Assembly (NCBI GenBank): GCA_964036155.1
Contig: OZ038422.1
Location: forward strand, 35,797,201 to 35,861,200
DNA from: Diploscapter coronatus
Lineage: Eukaryota; Nematoda; Chromadorea; Rhabditida; Rhabditidae
Length of the DNA stretch: 64,000 bases
Direction: 5' to 3'
Below are positions 27,634 through 39,005 of this stretch, piece after piece. The translations under genes were made by a program, and so were the position numbers. Every line of letters starts with the position of its first letter. Position 1 is the stretch's first letter. The notes below the pieces were generated by a model that saw only the letters and a program-made list of their open reading frames with translations, had not been told where the DNA came from and searched no databases.

Positions 27634-28421
27634 TGATTTCTGCTGAAATTATAAAACTGTACAATTTTTAAAACAAGAAGAAAAGCGAAATGTCGAAACA
27701 GCCAAAAATTGAGAAATTTCTGAGAAAAAAGGAATATTCATTTTGAAATGGGTGTGTAGAAAACTGCAGAAAAAATCGAATTGGAGACGATTTGTGCCAA
27801 AAATGAGAAGTAAATATTTTGATTTTCCGTACAAATCACTACCGGTCTCAAAAATTAAGAAAAATTGACGGAAAGATGAATTTTACCGCAAAAATCAATT
27901 GACTAGGGAAAATTCAAAGGCGAAAAGTTTCGCGGGCGAGAAGGAGAGTGCGCGAAAGAGAGAGGGAAAGAAGAGACAGACAGAAAAGAGAAAAATTCTG
28001 AAAATTTAAGTATAGATAATGGAAGCAAGTGATATTCCTGATATGAAGGCAGAGTTACAAAAGTATTTTCCTCAAAATCTGATGGGCTAATTAAGCTTAT
28101 AGCAAAAACTGCTATTATAAATTATTGAATATATTCAATATGTTTATAATGCACTAACGTATCTATCTGTTTTGAAATCTTAGTAATATATTTTACTCTC
28201 ATATAAAGATTGTTATCTGATTTCGAAATCGATACTTTAAAACGAACACAACCATTAGTAATGTGACGCTTATTCAATTATTAGTATATATTTCAGGTAA
28301 CTAACATGCAAAATTCGTATTATTATGGTGTTTATACTCCTAATAAATATCGTGACTTTTCTATTCTAGTTAATATTTTTAAATTGTGATAAAACCTTTC
28401 ATATTGCTAAGGTTTAGGAGA
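27634..28421. promoter_or_regulatory. Divergent upstream region of PDS5 (-) and the kelch gene (+)
   Basis: From about 27900 to 28010 the + strand is strongly purine-rich (CT-rich on the PDS5 strand), with GC-richer flanks typical of the PDS5 start region. Past about 28020 the sequence becomes markedly AT-richer up to the kelch gene ATG. It includes a perfect 16-nt palindrome around 28124-28139. Confidence 0.45.
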
Positions 28422-30895
28422 ATGCTACTATTTTCTAAAATTATCGTCTTTCTTTGGATATCAATTGAATATATCTATCAAGTGAAAGCTGAGGAAATTC
28501 CTAATATTGCTCGAGGTATTTATTTATATTATATAAAAATAAAATAATTACTATTCTTTTTATAAATAGGTTTGACCCGTGAACATGCGGTGAATTCAGA
28601 ATTACCACAACGTCAAGTGGAGTTATTCAAACAAGTAAGGAAAGTATATTTTATTAAGGAAAAACAGTTAAAATATGATCATGAGCGAATTTTACAGTGC
28701 AATGGGGAGATTTTGATATTTAATTATAGTGAAAGGATTTTTACACTGAAAATACTCCTGACGATCAGAACAATCGTACTCATTAAGGTATGGGATATCA
28801 TTGATAGAAATGAATTTGTTGCAAACATGCGAGAAGAAATTAAACCTATTGCTGAGAAATTGATAACTAGTCAAATTGGTACATCAATTGATCAAGAAAT
28901 AATGGATCGTCATTTGGTTTGTGGTGTAAATAGATAAACTATTCTAAAGATATTTAATTAAGGAAGAACAAATGGAGATGTTTGATCTTATGCTTAAACA
29001 AAATAATAGGTTCCATAAAATGGTTAATTTAAATGAAGATGAGTTTACAGTTACAAAAGTAAGTGGTTTAGTCATTGAATTTCTAACATATTAGTAAAAT
29101 TATTAGAATGCAATATTTATACTGCTATAACAAAAAATATAAACGAGATGATTATTGTCGTAAAATTTCCAACAAAAAATTGATTTTAGATCAAGGAATT
29201 GGATAAAGAAATTCAAGCGATGTCATTCAATGACAGCCTTAGGGATAAACATGTAGAACACGAGTACTTGAAATTGTTAGGTCGCTATGATAATAATGTT
29301 GTCTTCAAATGGTTTCGATATAAAAATGTAAGTCCAGAGGTAATTTAATAATCACATGATTATCGGCATTACCTGCAATAATTCCGGGGAAAATACCAGG
29401 CTTTTTGAAAAATATTATTGCTCAGCTTAATTTATGCATATCCGCATCTATCCGTGTGGATCGGCAGTTTGAATGCCGAATATAATAATTAACACAAAAT
29501 CGGTGCGACAGGGTCTCCTCATGCATGACTCCCGTTTAAAAATTACCACAATGCTTCAATCCATTATAAGCTGCTAAGGGATTTGATAAGCGTGATCCAA
29601 AATCTCGTTTATTTTGTATTTTGAAGATAAACAGTTCACTACTAAATGGAAGTGATCATTCCAGAGGAATTGAAATCCCATTGATTAATAATACAATAAA
29701 TTAATTAGTCAATAATTTGCAGATGAGTGGAGACAATTCACCCGATAATTCACATAAAATTTTATTCTATGGTAAGAAACTATTTTGAAAGCTAAGTAAG
29801 AGATTTTGAAACGATTCATAATAATTTAGTTTCTTATCGAAATAATAATGGTAAAGATGAAGGAAGAATAGGCTTGTTCAATTCATATATCTGCTCAGTC
29901 GAAGAGATTGCAAAATTCCACAGTTGGTATTGGCCATGTCAAGTAGCAACTACAAAGGATAAAGTAAACTCTTATGTTCGTTATTTTGAATAATTTCTTA
30001 GATTTTAGATTTTTGGAATTGATACGTGGAGAAAATCATTCGAAATATATGACTTGAATACTCGACAAATTTCAAGAGGTCTTATCGATAAATCCACGAA
30101 TGATCGATTCAAAGAATTTTACAGGTCCAAATCCTCCTGAATGGTGTAAATTTGCATCTGTCGCTTATTTCAAAGACAAATTGTATTATTTGGGTGGAGA
30201 GGATCCTAAAACAAGGAAAGATACGAATCGAGTTGATGTAAGAAGATCGAATGAGAAAATTCATGAAATAACTTATTCAGGTTTTAATAAACGGGAAATG
30301 GGAAACAGGACCTGCTTTTCCTCTTTCAATTGGAGAGGCTCAAACAATAACATGCTATGGCATTTTATACGGTCACATTATAGCATATTCATTATTGTAA
30401 TTATGGATATTCAGTTATTGATGGAAGAAATAGCCGAAATATATATCGATTATCAGACGATGAACGGGAATGGGCTGAAATCGGAGAGATTCCAGAACAA
30501 CGAATGGATTTCGGAGCTGCATCGCTAAATGAAAAAATTTACATAACTGGAGGAACGAAGTCGTTAATTTTGTATAATAAATACTGTGTCATTATATATT
30601 TAGGGATCGTGAAGTATTCAAATCCTGCCTGTGTTTCGACCCCTCAGCTCCAGTTGGCAGTCGAATTTCTCGAATCCCTGATATGAGTTATGGAAGATAC
30701 GGTCATTCTCTTGTTATCACCAATGGAAAATTGTATGCAGTCGGAGGGTAAGCTGAGATTTTGCATATCTTTACACGAAGTATTTGCTAATTTAGATTTC
30801 AAGAAATTGGACCTGAAAATTTTTGCAATTCAATTGAGGAATATGATCCACAAACGAATAAATGGCGAGAAGTCGGAAACATTGACATAGAATAG
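28422..30895 (+). CDS. Predicted secreted kelch-repeat protein
   Basis: Exons: 28422-28515, 28570-28925, 28963-29058, 29190-29327, 29723-29771, 29830-29963, 30009-30078, 30125-30237, 30281-30371, 30415-30562, 30604-30747, 30796-30895; about 510 aa. The first exon codes for a signal peptide (FSKIIVFLWISIEYIYQVKA, then EEIPN). A charged region of no known family follows (residues about 35-230), then kelch blades with diagnostic LYYLGGED, IYITGGTKSD, LYAVGGFQE and EYDPQTNKWREVG. Introns in the kelch half are only 41-48 nt, and each restores frame, so this is an intact gene rather than a pseudogene. Splicing inside 28635-28800 is uncertain: the frame is open throughout, but the stretch reads poorly as protein. 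No BTB domain is present. An AATAAA lies at 30940-30945. The partner of the beta-propeller is unknown. Confidence 0.75.
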
Positions 30896-30939
30896 AGCTT
30901 GATTACAATAATCTCAGATTTCACATTGAAACTTTATTG

Positions 30940-30945
30940 AATAAA
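30940..30945 (+). terminator. Polyadenylation signal of the kelch gene
   Basis: AATAAA lies 45 nt after the kelch gene stop codon, the usual nematode spacing range. Confidence 0.6.
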
Positions 30946-31047
30946 ATGAAATAATAATTGAATTTCAATGAACATGATACAGACAACTCTCGGGGACATC
31001 CAATAAAGACGCTGAAAAATTGCAACTGAAATAAATATTCCTTTTAA

Positions 31048-31137
31048 TCAGGGCTGTACGAACTGAACTGAACTTCGAACTGTCTGGAAGTTCAGTTCAG
31101 TTCAAATTCGATTTTTTCGAACCTCAAACAACCCTGA
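31048..31137. mobile_element. hAT-like MITE with a perfect internal hairpin
   Basis: The ends read ATCAGGGCTG and, complemented, ATCAGGGTTG, resembling CAGGG-type hAT termini. Inside, a perfect 17-bp inverted repeat (31060-31076 with 31087-31103) made of GAACT units closes a 10-nt loop. No exact 8-bp target duplication was found. It lies between the convergent kelch and F-box genes. Confidence 0.6.
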
Positions 31138-31617
31138 TCCTGTCATTTACTCTCCATTATTTGCGACAATGTCATTACCAGAAAATTTAATTTCATTTTA
31201 AATGCGGTCGAATAAATTCAAGAAAAACAATAAATAAGTAGTAGCATATTTGAAATTGATCAACTTATGCTAACACACTCCTCGAAAATATCCACTCTGA
31301 AGTGAGTTATTCTGGAAAGTACGATAATTAGTGGCCATTTTCGAAAAATAAATCACACCATAATGAGCAGCTCGAAAAAATGAACAATATATGTAAAAAT
31401 CAGCCCGATTTGCGGACTCCCCTTAGTTAAAACTTTGGTTTTTACTGAAATTCACTCATAATGTTTTATTTCGGCTTAGTAATAAATGAAACATTTTCAC
31501 TAATACAAATTGAACTTCGAAGCAGGTAAAAATATTATGAAATAAGTAAATAAAAATAGATAACAATTGGTTAACATTTACAAATGAAAATATCCATTTA
31601 AAATAATGATTCTTAAA

Positions 31618-33961
31618 TCACAGAATTAGTTGGTTCAGGATCGAATAATCTGATTTGATAAAAATGATATAATAACTATGATCATAACTATGACTGTATC
31701 TAATTATGAATTTCTCGCTATGCCGATTTTCCAGCATCCATTCTCTCCCATCTTTTAGAATTTTAATTGCTGATTCCGGTAGAGATTTTAGGGATTTTTT
31801 CAAATCGATTGATCCAACAGCTATAAATATGTATTCCAATATAGCGACGTGTCCTTTACGATTCTCATAGAAATTCTGAAATAACAAAAATTATAATTAA
31901 TTAATTATCACTATAATTTAAAAATAGTGCCTCAAAAATTACCTTTAGCACAATTTCCAGCCAGTTATTTGTCATATTCATTCGTTCAATACGAAATCTC
32001 TCATATTTCATGTTAGCAAGAAATGTATCATCAAGTCCGAAGCATTTCGTTTCATTATTTCCGAAGGAGGGAATAACATCCAACTTTTCAGCCTAAATGA
32101 ACCAGAACCAAATTGGAAACATTTTCATGAATATCACTTATTTTACACCTACGTTTATCACAGTTTCATGTCTACATAATTCGTAGTTCGGCTCAATTCC
32201 AACATCGTTGGGATATGAAATTGACAAAGATTTAACGCCTAAAATCGTAACTTTCATGATGTTTACTATCGAAGTAAATATGATACTGTATTTTCTCTAA
32301 TAGAAGCTCCCCTTTGAGAGCCCAGAACGCAAAATATTCGTTAGAAATGCGTTATAAAAGTGCATGAATATGCGAGATATGGACTCGAAATTTGATAAAT
32401 ATACGTTTTTAGGGTGATATGGCCGACTAAATGCGAAAAGGTAGGGGGAACTTCCGTTAGAGAAAATACGGTATAAACGAAGTTTGCATAACTTTTACAG
32501 AATCTTGAAAATAATACATTTCTTCTCACCTTTAGAAAAGAATGGTGACGCAAAAAATTCATTGATGTTGGTAGGATAAAATAGGATACCCATTGAAGTT
32601 TTATTCCTAATCAAATAGCCATGAGTGTCAAAAAAATCTCTCATTTGTATCCATGTCTCCTGAGTTACTCCTTTCTAAATAATCTGTATTTCGAATTAAA
32701 AACCAATATAAGCACTTACCAATGTTAGTAAATCGACATAGCCATACTCATAGTAAATATAGAAAAGTAGATCCTTGAGGTAATCGAAAGCTTCAACTCT
32801 CGTCCAAAATGCCTAAATTTATTTTTGAACATCGTAAATATTTCTAAAATATTAAATTTATTACTTGTTCCATACGAACAGAGATAGGTAGTTCATTGTA
32901 GAATGCATAATTTGGATTATTTTCGCGAGCTTTTTTAGCCTCATTTATTCGTGCCTCAATTTCTGAAAAAGTAAATAAATTATTTGATCAAAATTCAGTG
33001 TTTTTTCCCAAATCCTACCTTCAAGGGATGATTTGAAGAATTCTTCGATTTTCATAGGGGGCCATTTTTGACGCACGTTTCGAATCTGCTCCTCAGTTGG
33101 TCGTGGATGTTTATCACAACATGGAACTCGAATTGTCATGTTCGGATGAGGTCGATCTCCTAAGCAATACTTGTTTCTCTGATATTAGGTTTAAATCAAA
33201 TAATCAAAAATTATATTCAAATACTCATTTTTGCCTATAAAAAATTTGTAGAGGAAAGAGAAAGGGGTATTCGTGAGATAAACCACTGCGCTCTGCGTCT
33301 CTGTACCATGTACTTCATATTGCGCCCACCCTCTTAGTAATTTCTTTTTCAAAAACAATGAAGAAATGAAAGGGGTATTTTTTTCATAACTATTTTTCTA
33401 TAAATTGAGCCAAGATATAAGTCACGAGAAAATCACAAGAGAAACATCTTTTGATAATATATGTAGTGGCTGAATAAATTATTTCGTTATTGGCAATAAA
33501 ATTATCTTACTTATTTCTTTTCGATCATAGATATGGATATGGGCAATGTCGTTGAATTGCTGAAAGACATCTATTATTTTATGGCAAATAGACTAATCTC
33601 TTGAAAAATCTTCAGTTTTTATTTATCACGACTATTAGAACTAATAAATCGGTTAATTTTCAAGATAAAAAAGAACGGAAATACCAATTGGTGTTCATCT
33701 TCAGGCACATAGCGATCAACGAACTGAATGTTTATTCCGATCCTATTTTTGCAGGCCAATCGCTTGCCAGCTGGATTTCTTATTTCATTCGCAACGGCAT
33801 GCAGGCGTTTATTAACTCTTTGGATTTGGCCCAAATCTCCAATCGGCAGACGCGAGAAGATTATCTGGAGAACTTCAGGTGGCAAGTCTACCAACGTCTT
33901 CTGAAATACATAGACGAACTATTGAATATAAAATTGTACAAACCTGAGGCAGATGTGGCAT
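31618..33961 (-). CDS. Divergent F-box protein
   Basis: F-box proteins recruit substrates to SKP1-cullin ubiquitin ligases. Nine minus-strand exons close in phase: 33961-33944, 33900-33685, 33178-33019, 32962-32865, 32812-32720, 32674-32530, 32238-32153, 32092-31943, 31875-31618; 407 aa. After MPHLPQ the second exon gives the F-box, LVDLPPEVLQIIFSRLPIGD followed by LGQIQRVNKRLHAVAN. The remaining about 330 residues match no family I recognise; they include a Cys/His-rich CCDKHPRPTEEQIRNVRQKW and a C-terminal segment that may be an F-box-associated substrate domain. The first exon is only 18 nt, chosen because it supplies an ATG and a perfect in-phase donor. The gene sits in the AT-rich island with the kelch gene, fitting a fast-evolving accessory set. 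Confidence 0.8.
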
Positions 33962-35793
33962 TTGAATGATTTTGAGAAATAATTTTTCGAAGAATAGTTT
34001 TAATAAGCCTTAATGTGTTCTTCGATTTTACGATCCTGCAATTTTGGAATATTGGAATAGTTCAATTGAAAAATGTAGCAAAATCAAGTCCTTTCCAGAA
34101 AAAAAACAATGCAGAAAAGATGCTCAATCGGATATTTTCAGAAGATAGAATGTTTCTCTCGCCAACACTTTCACACGTATAAATTGTCGTGCTTTTAGAT
34201 GTGTGGCGTCAGTCAGAACTTGGATTAACACAAGTTCTTATTAGAACAACGTCGAAGTGACAATAGTTGGAGAAGATTAGGAAATTTACTGTCCCACCAG
34301 AATGCAGAAGATTCGAATCAATTGTGAGGTCAAAAGTGAAGACAATTCGAGGGATGGTCAGTGGTCGTGAGGATAGACAACTCTAGAAGGGAAGATGTAG
34401 AGGGTTCGATAACTGACGATTAGGCCGGTGGCTGTAGAGGGAGAGGATGAGAAGTTCATCTACTAGGAGCAGACATAGAAGGAAGGAATAGGAGCATTTG
34501 GGAGAGAGGTTAGAGACAAAGGGAAACATGAAAGAATGAGTGAATGGTACTCTAACATAAATATGCAATGTCAATAAGATTCAGAAGCGGCGACGTTTCC
34601 GAACTGGACACTTCAGAACTGAGGTCAGATATGGCAACAAGATTACCTTTCCGAGTTCTGAGTTACTCTTTTTTAAATTGTTAAAGTCGATATCAATATT
34701 TACATGGCCATCTCGTGAAACTGTACATAATGGGATATTGAATATTATCTGGTCCATAATCTGGGAGATGTAAAGTGGTGCAAAGTAATTTTGTGTTATA
34801 AATAACATATGAAAAGTGGCTTGCACGAAATCATTTTTTCTTCTCTATTTTCAACCTCCCAGATTTCAGACGCGATGATAAACTTTATGTTTAGTATAAA
34901 TGCCAAATTTGAATAATTCTTTTAAAAAAGGTAATTCTCACAATAGTTGTTCATATAAACTTCTTTTTTGATTGCTGTATTTTATGTAGGTTGAAAATTT
35001 TCGGGGCGATTTCTGCAAACTCACTTGGGAACTCTACATAAACTGAAGAATTTATTGTCGCATGGAAAGAAACTCGAGCGTCCATCTTTAGGCGCTAAAA
35101 GGCGAAAAGAGAAATTTTCTTTTCTTGATTTTACCCACTGTTTCGCTACTGGGCAGGATGAAAAACGCAAGGGCAAATGTATGCAGAAATGAGTTTACTA
35201 TCCATGGCTCAATAATAAATTATGAAACTATAGTTTTATTCAGTTTTGCTAGTAGAAAATACATTACTAAATGTTTACCTGAAGAACACAATTCATTACA
35301 TTCTCATTTCATCAATTCATCCTCATGGTGCCTAACGTTAGCAAGCATCTGCAACGTTGTGAAATTCGAGGCATATCGATTGAAAATTGAATTGCGACGA
35401 ACATTCACGACCAGAAGTTCTTGTTCAACGAAACGACTTTCTTTCGATGTGGGCAATTCACGTTATTTCTCGGTTGATGATAAATTGGCAATGTTCTCGC
35501 GATGAAACTGACTAATTTTATGCAATTCGTTTCTTATCACCTAGGCATTTTTCAATCGATCGACTCTTCAAATTGTCAAATTCCATGCAAACACTAGAAA
35601 TTTCGAGAATTTTCTCAATCGATACGTCAATTTCGAAGATTTTCGTTTCTTTTAATATTCGGAATTCTAATGAATCTTTTGAATTATCGAATTTAAGGTT
35701 TCTCCTTCTTTCTTCTCGGTAACTCTATCGCGTTCGCGTCAACTGCACCATTAATTTCTAGTCTGTTAATCGTTCTGGCATCAAATTGCAACA
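33962..35793. other. Upstream/intergenic stretch without a firm gene
   Basis: From about 34380 to 34545 the + strand is purine-rich (CT-rich in the F-box orientation), a probable promoter or 5' UTR tract. A minus-strand segment ending at a donor near 34650 (reading MDQIIFNIPLCTVSRDGHVN and onward) looks exon-like, but I found no partner exons. An open frame at 35125-35505 (+) has no family features. UBE2F upstream sequence occupies the right end. Confidence 0.4.
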
Positions 35794-37166
35794 ATGATTA
35801 ATCTGCCGAATCGGGTGAATGGCAATGCGAATACGGACGTAAAGTACATAGAGACGAGAGTCGCTGTTCGGGAGAGGCTGCTTGCACAGGGTATGCATTT
35901 ACGTTTATTTATCGAAACTTGCTTGCTTATTGTTTTTATAAGTGACATTCTGGCTTTGTAATGAGTTGTCTTCGAGTTTTTGGAGACTGTCTAAAGTCAT
36001 GAAGCTTTACAAACTTAGTATGAATACATTTCTGAAATGAATAAGAATTCTTCCAACACCTACACTGAGCAAATAGAAAATCGTCTTGGGAAAAATACTG
36101 ACAAAAGTAGATTGTAAGAAGTTTGTTATGGAATTCATTAAGCATTTTCCATCTGATAGACGTATCTGATCATCCAAAATGAATTTCTGCCATAAACATA
36201 AAAGTTGATGTTATTTTCTGAGTCAATGAAACGTATTTTCAGAGAGGCACGAATTGGAGCAGACTTTGCGGAATCTGAAGCAATGCCGATTGACGTTCCC
36301 CTCGGAGACTGAGCGACACGAGATGGATCTGACAATCACTCCTCAGGAAGGATACTACAAGGGAGGCACCTTCAAATTCCACATCTCCGTTCCGCTCGAA
36401 TACAACCACGCGGTGAGTATTAATTTTGTCGATTAATAGTAATATTTTTACCAAATTGTTAAAATTGTCATTTATGATGAGATGATTCCTTATATTCGTC
36501 AACTGTTATATTTGTCAAGAAATAAGAAGAAGACCCTTTGACAAATCACAAAAGGACATTTATGATCCTTCCAAAAGAAAACTTGTCTTTTACCTCTAAT
36601 TAATTTCTTACTTTTGAAGTTAGATATGAATGGCACAATCTCATACATTCTTTCATTATTTCAGCCCCCGAAAGTGGAGTGCCTAACACGCATCTGGCAC
36701 CCGAATATTGCCGAGGACGGCAAGATCTGTCTGTCCATTCTCAGACAGAAGTCTCTCGATGAATTTGGATGGAGGCCCACTCGCAATATATCTGAGGTTG
36801 GAAATAACTTCATTTTATTTCTTTTCAAAATTGCAATGCAATTATATTTCACTTTGAACTTCAATACTGGGATTTTATTTAGACAGAATAGTGATTTTTA
36901 ACAATAGGTTCCTTCTTAAACGTTTCCCAATGAGATTTTCAAAATACTGTAAATCTTCAACTTTTAAAAGCACAGTATTTATCCAACCCTTTATAAAAAT
37001 TACGATAAGTAAGAATTGATTGCAGGTGATCTACGGCCTTGCCTCTCTATTCGAGGACCTGATCGACTTCGAAGATCCTCTGAATGTGGAGGCAGCGAAG
37101 CAGTACGGACGCGACAAGGACGCGTTCTTGTCGCAGGTCAAAAGTTACATTCGCAGATATACATAA
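35794..37166 (+). CDS. ube2f: NEDD8-conjugating enzyme UBE2F
   Basis: UBE2F accepts NEDD8 from the UBA3-NAE1 E1 and passes it to cullins, chiefly CUL5 with RBX2. Exons: 35794-35890, 36243-36412, 36665-36796, 37026-37166; 179 aa (human 185). The UBC fold is complete: [33 protein letters not shown] with the HPN motif, catalytic Cys111 in DGKICLSIL, and [16 protein letters not shown]. The N-terminal extension ending [10 protein letters not shown] corresponds to the E1-docking arm of UBE2F and separates it from UBE2M. It is a possible functional partner of ubiquitin-ligase genes, but the F-box neighbour works with CUL1, so no direct link is implied. Confidence 0.95.
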
Positions 37167-39005
37167 GCATATCACAGCTCATGAGACGTGACACTCATTG
37201 TTACTTCTGCTGCTACATAGAGCATTGCGGTTGAATCGACAGTATGAAAAGCGGTAATCGATTAATCAGAACGACTTTTTCATATTTTTGGTTTGAACCT
37301 GTGATTTTACCAAAGTTTACCCATTTCATTCTTGTAATTACCTGAAAAAATCAAGTAGATTTCAGTGAAGCTATGTTGACTAAATTTGGAAGTTCTGTAA
37401 AATATTTTATTTCATCTTTTATCATTTTTCTTCTGTTCGTTAGGATATTTGGCTACATCTTCACCATGTTCTGTTATAAATTTGAGTAAATTTGAATTTG
37501 AATTTGAATCGATCTTTCTTATCCCCCTTTCTGCAGTCAGCTGCGACTCTTTTCATAATAAATACTCCCCACACAGACCTAGGGAGAACGATCGTCAGAA
37601 AGAGCCCTTGCGACCATCCCCAATATATTTTCTAAGCAAATTTCTATTTCCAATATGTAATTAGCTAAAATTTCACCGGTGCGAAATTATATCGTAACCA
37701 TTAATTCACTCGTGCGACCTACTCTCCATAATTAAGTTTCGTCTGACGAAAGTGCTTCCTAGGTCTGCGTTAATTCATGCACTTCGTCATTCATCATGTT
37801 TTTTTTCTTCTTTCATACACTAGAATGGGGTGCCGTATTGTCATGATCAGATATGATTTTTCCTTCAATTCATGTTAATTTTTGAGATCTCTAAAATCAC
37901 TGTTTATGAAATAAACAATCGAATCTGTATAGTGACAATTATATTGCATAAAACGTGAATAAAAGAAAGATAACAACTTTTTGAAAATCAATTTCCTTTC
38001 TGCAAGCATCTTTATTTTTCTTAAAAAATCGATTTTCTCATCGGTATCAAAAATAATGAGAAATCATTCAGCGTGTGAAAAAGGCGATATGTTAAAATTA
38101 TTTTCTGAAAAATTGTATACCTTTATCCAAAAGTGGAAAACAACAAATAAAAACGAATGAGATTACTCGCGATAAAAAGAAATAATCAGTGATATTTTAT
38201 CAGAAGATAAGAAATCAGAAAATAAAAATTCTATCTTTTCGAAACAAGAGGTAAATGGTTTTAAACTCCAAGAATTATTGGATAATCGAATATTCTGAAA
38301 ATTGAGTTAAACAATCAATTTTCTTAGATTTTGCAAATAAAGATTTAGCACTAGGTGCCGAACTTGCTAAGATACGCACTAACTTCGCAATGCACACTTT
38401 GCATATTTCAGTTTGCGCATCGTTTATTTTTTCTCAAATTAATCGGTTAGTGACAATATTATGCATGTTATACGCGAATAAACTATTTTATTATCAATTT
38501 ATGAATGTAATAAGTTATAATAAACCATAAATGACACTTATGAGTTCATTTTGGTTTGCTGATTTTATCGAATGAGTAATGAACAGTTTTCTTTATTTAA
38601 TACTCGATTAAGTATGATGTCAAAATAATTCATCGCCGAAAACGAAACTTAGTATTTGCTCTGTGCATTACCCATTAAATGACATGATAAATTCTCACTT
38701 AAGGAGTATTTCTTTGGTTTAGATCACTGCGTACTGAAAAGACGATAAAAACTGACTATAAAAATACAATGCTAAATAATGAGAGCAACGTTTAGAAACG
38801 AATCTATTGAATCAGAATGGATAAATGGCAAAATGATAAGACGGAATTAGGAACTTATATTGGAGTTATGAAACAAATAACTAAGCGTATGTAAGAATTC
38901 TGTCCGCATGAAATCGTCATGCTCGGATAGTCTTATTCCAATTTTTCATTTATCAATAGCCATTTGCAGTGTAAAATTTTAGATTTAGTTATAATAATAA
39001 CAACA
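37167..39005. other. AT-rich intergenic gap after UBE2F
   Basis: It begins with the UBE2F 3' UTR; AATAAA hexamers occur near 37557 and about 37905-37950 on the + strand. The rest to 39 kb is AT-rich with stop codons in all frames and no splice-bounded coding segment. Confidence 0.5.

Noticed and set aside
29328..29722. Weak inverted repeat (CGGCATT / AATGCCG) in the longest kelch intron
   Set aside because: The arms are short and imperfect; chance is likely in AT-rich sequence.
30100..30528. Apparent frameshifts making the kelch gene look like a pseudogene
   Set aside because: Each shift is explained by a 41-48-nt intron with GT/AG ends that restores frame and kelch sequence.
35125..35505. 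Plus-strand 126-codon open frame
   Set aside because: No recognised domain, no splice-bounded neighbours, and it lies in the UBE2F upstream gap; left as unsupported.
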